Shown: piece after piece, positions 6,692-11,086 of the stretch
Layout of the letters: each line of letters starts with the position of its first letter
How positions within the stretch are numbered: the first letter of the stretch is position 1
NCBI GenBank assembly: GCA_937858165.1
Contig: CALLZA010000886.1
Span: forward strand, 1-11,086
DNA: 11,086 bases
Direction: 5' to 3'
Source: an uncultured Ardenticatenia bacterium
GTDB taxonomy: Bacteria > Chloroflexota > Anaerolineae > Promineifilales > Promineifilaceae
Translations under genes and position numbers: made by a program
Notes under the pieces: generated by a model
Seen by the model: only the letters and a program-made list of their open reading frames with translations
The model's database searches: none
Told to the model about the DNA's origin: nothing

Positions 6692-8529
6692 GGCGCGAAC
6701 TCGCCCTCTTGGACGGGGAACTCCTCGACTGGCGCTTGCTCGCCGCCGGTGGAGGTGTCGCTGCCCAGCCCGAACAGGCCGCGGATGAAGCGCCAGATGC
6801 GCTGGCCGAGGCTCTCTTCCGTCGTCGCGCCGCCGTCGTCCACTGGAACCTCCTCAATAGGCAGCCCGTCCGGCCCCAGCGGCAGCTCCGGCTCGACCGG
6901 GATGGCCTCCAGTACCTCAATGGTCAGCGTGTCGGTGATGACCGCCGGTCGGTTGAAGTCGTCGGTGTAGGTGACGCTCAGTTGCAGGTCGAGCGGCCCT
7001 GGCTCGAAGGGCGTAATAAATGCGTCGAGCGGAAAAAAGCCGCCCGGCTCCAGCGCGCCGACGAAGATGGCGTTGTTGGTCAGCTCCGCATTCTCGGCGT
7101 TGACGGTGAAGTTGCCGAAGACAACGGCGTTGCGGCCAGTGTTGACCAGTTGCAGCGGCAGCCCGCCCGGCTCCCCGGCAAAGAGCGTCGGCTCCGAGGT
7201 GTAGAAGTTCATCTCCACCTGGGGTTGCTGGAAGACGAGCAGCGTGATCACTTGGTCGTCGGTATAGTTGATGCCGTTGTTGTCGGTGTAGACGAAGGAG
7301 ACCTTGACCGGATAGGCGCCGGGCTTGGTCGTCGTGTTGACGATGAGCTGCTGCGCCGCCGCGCGCCCCTCGCCGGCAGCCAGATCGCCCAGCCGGCTGA
7401 CGTTGGACGAGCCGATGGGCGCGAACTCGGTGAAGGAACCGCCCGCGCCGCTGACCCCGCCCGGCTCCGGCGTACCGTCGGCCGTGCTGCTCCCGGCGCT
7501 ACCGCCGCCGACGATGAGGACGACGTTGCGCGCGTTGGCCTGCCCCTCGTTGCTGACGTCCATGGTCAAAGTGAACGGCAGGCCGGGCTGGAGCGTCTCC
7601 GGCTCGGTGGTGTAGCCGGTCACCAGCAGTTGCGGCCGTTGGCGCGGCCCGGCGGTGGGCGTCGTCGTCGGCGTCGGCGTGGCCGTAGCCGCCGCGCCGC
7701 CGCTGGCCTGGGGCACGACCGGGAAGGTCAGTTCGAACGACGACTCATAGCTCTGGCCGTTGATGTCGGTGTAGGTTGTCGTCACTTTGAGCACGGCCGT
7801 TGCCTTGCCGCGCAAGTCGGCCGTGGCGAAGAGCGGCTGCCAGAAGCGTACCGGCTGACCGGGGGCGATGCTGCCCAGCGCGCGCACGCCGCCGGTGGCC
7901 CGCGGCACAAAGTCACCGCTGACGAACGTCGCCAGGACGTTGGCCGCCGCAGCCTGCCCGGCGTTGACGATGGTCATCTCAAAGTCGAGGTTCTGGTTGG
8001 GGGTGATCTGCGGTGCGCTGGCCCCATAGGACTGCACGACGAGCAGGGGGCGGATGAAGTCGGTCGGCGCGGCCGTGGCTGTCGGCTCCGGCGTGTCCGT
8101 CGGCCCGGCGGGTAAGACAACGGCCAGCCCGCCGCGCAGCACGGCCGTCGCCGCGTTGGGGTTCACCACCTGCACGTCGTAGGACCCGGCCGGCACGCCG
8201 GCCACAACCGTTGCCCGCAATACCTGGCGGCTGACGAACGTCGTCTCCAGCCCGCCCCAGTTGGACAGGACAACGACCGAACCATCGACAAAGCCCGTGC
8301 CGGTCACGACGATCTGGGTGTCGCCGGTGTTGACGACTGTGCCCGGCTGGACGGCGGTAATGCTCAGGTTGCCGGGATCGGGTGGCTGGGTCGCTTCGGT
8401 TGTGGCCGTGGCTGTGGCCGTCGCTTCCTGCGCCCAGCCGGCCGGCGGGTGGACGGCCAGTAGCAGCAACACGACCACCAGAGCGGCGGCCGGCAGAACT
8501 CGTCTCAAACTGTGCAGCGCGTCATTCAT
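6688..8529 (-). CDS. Secreted IPT/TIG plus CARDB multidomain protein in an ABC operon
   Basis: Large exported protein, 613 residues, inferred to be the outside partner of the MacB-like transporter. A signal peptide (1-33, ending near GWAQ) leads to a Thr/Ala linker, an IPT/TIG-like Ig fold (about 54-140, with VVTGTGF and GSYDVQVVNPN), a TPEPTATAAPT linker, and three CARDB-like beta-sandwiches (about 160-272, 298-432, 436-541). Each sandwich carries a YTD motif near its end: YTDINGQSYESS, YTDNNGINYTDD and YTDDFNRPAVITD. The second holds a Gly/Ser-rich insertion (341-366). The acidic tail contains a likely amphipathic helix, LGQRIWRFIRGLFGLGS (574-590), which could bind the membrane; no transmembrane anchor is obvious. 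It starts three bases after the ATPase stop and overlaps the permease start, so all are coexpressed. CARDB domains are generic adhesion or structural modules; ligand unknown. Domain calls are from pattern, not search. Confidence 0.88.
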   Translation of the reverse strand: MNDALHSLRRVLPAAALVVVLLLLAVHPPAGWAQEATATATATTEATQPPDPGNLSITAVQPGTVVNTGDTQIVVTGTGFVDGSVVVLSNWGGLETTFVSRQVLRATVVAGVPAGSYDVQVVNPNAATAVLRGGLAVVLPAGPTDTPEPTATAAPTDFIRPLLVVQSYGASAPQITPNQNLDFEMTIVNAGQAAAANVLATFVSGDFVPRATGGVRALGSIAPGQPVRFWQPLFATADLRGKATAVLKVTTTYTDINGQSYESSFELTFPVVPQASGGAAATATPTPTTTPTAGPRQRPQLLVTGYTTEPETLQPGLPFTLTMDVSNEGQANARNVVLIVGGGSAGSSTADGTPEPGGVSGAGGSFTEFAPIGSSNVSRLGDLAAGEGRAAAQQLIVNTTTKPGAYPVKVSFVYTDNNGINYTDDQVITLLVFQQPQVEMNFYTSEPTLFAGEPGGLPLQLVNTGRNAVVFGNFTVNAENAELTNNAIFVGALEPGGFFPLDAFITPFEPGPLDLQLSVTYTDDFNRPAVITDTLTIEVLEAIPVEPELPLGPDGLPIEEVPVDDGGATTEESLGQRIWRFIRGLFGLGSDTSTGGEQAPVEEFPVQEGEFAP

Positions 8530-8532
8530 AGC

Positions 8533-9306
8533 TTACTTCGTCGGCGCGGCCACCACAGGACGCGCCACAGGGCCGCCCGGCAGGCCGGTGACGGCGTGGT
8601 ACTCGTCGGCGCTGACTGTGCAGCCGTCGAGCAGAAAGAGCTGATGGGTCGTATAGGCGGCCATGCGTGGGTCGTGGGTGACGACGACGACGGTGCGCCC
8701 GTCACGGTGTAACTCTGACAGCAGCTCCATGATACTCTGTCCGCTGGTGGTGTCCAGATTGCCCGTCGGTTCATCGGCCAGCACCAGACGCGGCTCGTTG
8801 ACCAGCGAACGAGCGATGGCGACGCGCTGCTGCTGACCGCCGGACAGTTCCGACGGGCGGTGCTGCCGCCGGTCGGCCAGCCCGACGCGCTCCAGCAGGG
8901 CGTAGGCCCGCTCCCGCCGTTCGCGCCGCGGCACGCCGGCAAAGCGCATCGGGAAGGCGACGTTCTCCCAGGCGCTCAGGCTGGGGATGAGATTGAACGA
9001 CTGGAAGACGAAGCCAACGATCTCCCGGCGATAGGCGGCCAGGGCGTTTTCGTCCATGTCCTGGAGCGCGGCGCGGTTGACGACGATGCGGCCGGCCGTC
9101 GGCCGATCCAGCCCGCCCAGCAGGTAGAGCAGCGTGCTCTTGCCGGAGCCGGACGGCCCCATGATGGTGTGGAACGTCCCGGCGTCGATGGTCAGATCGA
9201 CGCCGGCCAGCGCGTGGACGACCGCGCCGCCCAGGGCAAAGGATTTGCGCAGGCCTTCGATGGCGATGAAGGGCGCGGCCGAGTTGTCGGCGGTCGGTTC
9301 GGTCAT
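8533..9306 (-). CDS. ABC transporter ATP-binding protein, LolD/MacB type
   Basis: Cytoplasmic ATPase that powers the permease encoded two genes downstream; 257 residues, slightly longer than LolD. Motifs in order: Walker A GPSGSGKST (50-58), Q-loop FVFQSFNLIP (Gln102), signature LSGGQ followed by QQRVAIARSL (154-168), Walker B LVLADEP (174-180) with catalytic Glu179, D-loop GNLD (182-185) and H-loop His211 in VVTHDP. ADEPTGNLD is typical of the LolD, MacB and FtsE family. All catalytic residues are present, so it should be active. A C-terminal extension (about 225-257) is Ala/Pro/Gly-rich and variable. It begins nine bases after the stop of the Yip1-like gene without a clear Shine-Dalgarno, and ends three bases before the CARDB gene, so translation is probably coupled through the operon. 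Confidence 0.96.
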   Translation of the reverse strand: MTEPTADNSAAPFIAIEGLRKSFALGGAVVHALAGVDLTIDAGTFHTIMGPSGSGKSTLLYLLGGLDRPTAGRIVVNRAALQDMDENALAAYRREIVGFVFQSFNLIPSLSAWENVAFPMRFAGVPRRERRERAYALLERVGLADRRQHRPSELSGGQQQRVAIARSLVNEPRLVLADEPTGNLDTTSGQSIMELLSELHRDGRTVVVVTHDPRMAAYTTHQLFLLDGCTVSADEYHAVTGLPGGPVARPVVAAPTK

Positions 9307-9315
9307 GGGGCGCGG

Positions 9316-10104
9316 CTACAGGAACGGCTGGATAATGGTCAGGTCGCCGAAGCGGGCCAGAACTACATCGGGCAGGGCGCGCATGGCCATGACCACCGCA
9401 AACACGATGAGAACGGCCAGCCACGTCTTGCCGCGCGGCAGCCGGCTGCTGAGTCGCGCCCCGAGGTAGACCAGGATAACATGCCAGATGAAGTACAGGT
9501 CGATCTGGCCCAGCACGGACGCCAGAAAAACGTTGAGCGACCCCTCGCCCCCGGGGGCGAAACCGGATAGACCGCCGCCGGCTACCCCGCTATCGGTCAG
9601 CAGCATGGCCACGCTCTGCACCACTGCTCGCACGACGAACGGCAAACTGGCCCAGGCGACGACGTTGATCGCCCCCTGGCTGGTGCCACGGCCGCCGAGC
9701 AGCGTCAACACCAGATGCAGCAGCCAACTGACCACCAGCCACATCAGCAGCACCCCCAGCACTGCCCCCAACGCGGGCAGGACGTAGTTGAAGGTCGGGT
9801 TGTTGGTGGCCGTGGCCGCCTGGAGGAACTGAGCCTGCTGCTCCGGCGTCCAGAATTCGGAGTTGGGTGGCAGAACGACCTCGCCACCGGCGCGAGCGGC
9901 AGCGTTGATGGAGCCGGTCAGCAGGGCATGGGCAACTGTTGCCAGCAGCAGCAACAGGATCGGCGCGCGCCAACTCGGCCGGTCTTCCTCCACGAGGCGC
10001 GCCAACGTCGCCCGAGGTCGAATGAGCAGCGGCACAATGCGTTTGAAGTGCCATGACCGAGCGGCGCGCGGTTGCAGAGTGGGCAGTTCTTCTTCGACAG
10101 TCAT
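9316..10104 (-). CDS. Yip1-family multispanning membrane protein
   Basis: Integral membrane protein, 262 residues, resembling the bacterial Yip1 domain family, whose biochemical role is not established. A soluble N-terminus (1-45) ends in PLLIRPRATLARLVEEDRPSW, the amphipathic, RP-containing entry segment common in bacterial Yip1 proteins. About five helices follow (47-66, 107-137, 146-169, 190-216, 226-248), with an extracytoplasmic loop (67-106) after the first. The motif INVVAWASLPFVVRAVVQ (146-163) is typical of the family, where a helix of the form vaYaslP recurs. It is the first gene of the operon with the ABC ATPase, CARDB protein and permease. Yip1-like genes next to MacB-type transporters suggest an assembly or accessory role, which is inference. 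No enzyme motif was seen. Confidence 0.85.
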   Translation of the reverse strand: MTVEEELPTLQPRAARSWHFKRIVPLLIRPRATLARLVEEDRPSWRAPILLLLLATVAHALLTGSINAAARAGGEVVLPPNSEFWTPEQQAQFLQAATATNNPTFNYVLPALGAVLGVLLMWLVVSWLLHLVLTLLGGRGTSQGAINVVAWASLPFVVRAVVQSVAMLLTDSGVAGGGLSGFAPGGEGSLNVFLASVLGQIDLYFIWHVILVYLGARLSSRLPRGKTWLAVLIVFAVVMAMRALPDVVLARFGDLTIIQPFL

Positions 10105-10149
10105 ACGTCAGGTCAGGCAGGCCCCACCAGCGGGCGCGGCCGCCTCGGC

Positions 10150-10155
10150 AGTATA
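10150..10155 (-). promoter_or_regulatory. Possible -10 element of the four-gene ABC operon
   Basis: TATACT on the minus strand, the same hexamer as before the copper operon, would give a start near 10143 and a leader of about 40 bases to the ATG at 10104. The -35 (TGGCAC, 17 bases upstream) is poor. It lies just past the palindrome at 10202-10278, as expected for a new transcription unit. Confidence 0.35.
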
Positions 10156-10201
10156 GCCGATGAACCCCCGTTGTGCCACCGGCCTAAGCGAGGCAAGAAA
10201 A

Positions 10202-10278
10202 GCTCACGCAATGCAGGGGAAGGAGAGAGCACGCCAAGAACGCCAAGGGAGAATTCTCTTGGCGTTCTTGGCGTGAGC
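10202..10278. repeat. Second palindrome of the same repeat family (likely terminator)
   Basis: Perfect 17-bp arms ACGCCAAGAACGCCAAG (10231-10247) and its complement (10258-10274) surround the self-complementary GAGAATTCTC. An outer GCTCACGC (10202-10209) also pairs with GCGTGAGC (10271-10278). It shares CTCACGCAA and AAGAACGCCAAG, in the same order, with the palindrome at 5273-5373. It lies after the stop of the minus-strand gene at 10305, fitting a terminator for that gene. The rest of 10105-10304 shows only the possible -10 at 10150. Confidence 0.8.
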
Positions 10279-10304
10279 ACTTCCTGACTTCGCCAACCAT
10301 AGAC

Positions 10305-10890
10305 CTAAGGCGGAACGACGATCCGTTCGTCGGCCGTGGCCATATCCGCCCCATCGAGCAGCGCGGCGCGGATGATGTCGGGCCAGGTGTAGAGGGCCAC
10401 GCCGGCGCGGTAGTCGCCGGGCGGCAGGTCGGGCGGCAGAGGCAGCGGGTGGAAGGTGACGAAGCGGTCGCCGGGCCGCCACTGGGTGCTGTCGAAGCCG
10501 GGGCCGTCGTGTTGCGCCACGACCGTATTGGCTTCGTCCAGCAGGTAGAGGCCGAAGTGGGAGGCCACCGCCGGCCGCGCGGCAATCTCCCAGGTCAGCA
10601 CGAACGTCAGGTTTTGCCCGGGCACGGGATCGCCGCGGAAGACGCCGATGAGGCTGGCCTCGTTCCAGCGCGGCGCGCCGGCCGTCTCGCCGCGCGGCCC
10701 CTCGCGCCAGTCGTAGAACTGCCACTGCTGATCTTTCACCGTCACGCCCGCGTCGGGGATAGGCTGTGCCTGGGCGGCCAGGGCGTAGGAGGCGCGGCTG
10801 CCCGGCCGGGCGTCGAGATAAATGGCGCAGGGCGACGGCAGCGGCAGGGCCATGTCGCCGTCGGCCAGCAGCACCCGCGCCGGGTCAGTG
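10305..10890 (-). CDS. C-terminal fragment with a beta-sandwich domain; possibly a GT39-like membrane glycosyltransferase
   Basis: The last 194 complete codons of a gene whose 5' part is cut off by the right adapter; any MGSEMCIRDS start is translated adapter, not protein. The fragment is soluble and beta-rich, without membrane helices. It contains a linker with KDQQWQFYDWREGP, a strand-rich stretch (LTFVLTWEIAARPAVASHFGLYLLDEANTVVAQHDG), then STQWRPGDRFVTFHPLPLPP and DLPPGDYRAGVALYTW. The pairing of VAQHDGP, WRPGD and LPPGDYR resembles, from memory, soluble domains at the C-terminus of large Chloroflexota membrane proteins annotated as dolichyl-phosphate-mannose (GT39) glycosyltransferases. 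With the N-terminus missing this cannot be confirmed, and a secreted protein is equally possible. The TAG stop is followed 27 bases later by the repeat palindrome. Confidence 0.7.
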
Positions 10891-10956
10891 CTGTCTCTTA
10901 TACACATCTCCGAGCCCACGAGACCGTACTAGATCTCGTATGCCGACTTCTGCTTG
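10891..10956 (-). other. Illumina Nextera P7 / i7 index adapter, reverse orientation (contaminant)
   Basis: Reverse complement of the left-end adapter: mosaic end CTGTCTCTTATACACATCT (10891-10909), linker CCGAGCCCACGAGAC (10910-10924), index CGTACTAG (10925-10932) and P7 (10933-10956). One mismatch to the standard P7 is seen at 10946 (A for T), fitting a late-cycle read error. Genomic sequence ends at 10890. Confidence 0.98.
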
Positions 10957-11086
10957 AAAAAAAAAAAACACCGTACACGCACGCGGCTATCTGCTTTGGA
11001 ACTTACGGCTGAGCTCGCAACAGGTGAAACCCCACCGTCTTAGCGTCCAAACTACACCACAATATCAACACTATATCTCATATCGT
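10957..11086. other. A homopolymer and read-through noise outside the adapter (artefact)
   Basis: Twelve A (10957-10968) follow the adapter directly, then sequence with no gene and composition unlike the contig. This mirrors the left end and is what reads produce after running past the end of a library molecule. It should be trimmed. Confidence 0.9.

Noticed and set aside
6709..8115. A 468-codon plus-strand open frame.
   Set aside because: Antisense to the CARDB protein gene, with an Arg/Gly/Val-rich translation typical of GC-rich shadows and no domain.
141..10956. Inverted repeats at both ends with Tn5-type mosaic ends, resembling a large composite transposon.
   Set aside because: They are Illumina Nextera adapters including flow-cell and index sequence, and no transposase is encoded between them.

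Overview
The window is a contig from a GC-rich bacterium, most likely an uncultured member of the Chloroflexota (an Ardenticatenia- or Promineifilum-like lineage is my guess; no rRNA or other phylogenetic marker is present). The signs are Thr/Pro-rich (TPTPT-type) linkers in a secreted CARDB protein, lipoproteins with a Gly run after the lipobox Cys, a Rex regulator, a Yip1/MacB-type export operon, and a C-terminal beta-sandwich of the kind I associate with Chloroflexota membrane glycosyltransferases. Both ends are artificial. Positions 1-206 and 10891-11086 are Illumina Nextera i7 adapter, homopolymer and read-through noise, so genomic sequence runs only from 207 to 10890.

Layout. (1) 207-1467, minus strand: rex, then an overlapping DNA adenine methylase gene cut off by the left adapter before its catalytic motif. 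rex has a promoter whose start site lies inside a Rex-operator-like palindrome, which suggests autorepression; a GTG start with a ribosome binding site fits better than the longer TTG reading. (2) 1691-4356, plus strand: a copper operon with a cupredoxin lipoprotein and a CopB-type (CPH) P-type ATPase that has a His-rich N-terminus. A perfect 10-bp hairpin follows it. (3) 4567-5265, plus strand: a very acidic lipoprotein of unknown function. (4) 5273-5373: a 47-bp-arm imperfect palindrome between convergent genes. (5) 5372-10104, minus strand: a tightly packed four-gene operon (Yip1-like membrane protein, LolD/MacB-type ATPase, large secreted IPT/CARDB protein, MacB/FtsX-type permease). (6) 10202-10278: a second palindrome with the same core words as the first. 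(7) 10305-10890, minus strand: the C-terminal part of a gene cut off by the right adapter.

How the genes work together. The cupredoxin and CopB probably handle copper at and outside the membrane. The four-gene operon is probably one envelope machine: a MacB-like ABC transporter whose outside partner is a CARDB protein rather than a MacA-type adaptor. Rex would tie its own expression, and that of the methylase, to the NADH/NAD+ ratio. I found no CRISPR array, tRNA, rRNA, transposase, phage or defence island. The best candidates for something little described are the CARDB/Yip1 transporter operon and the repeated palindromes.
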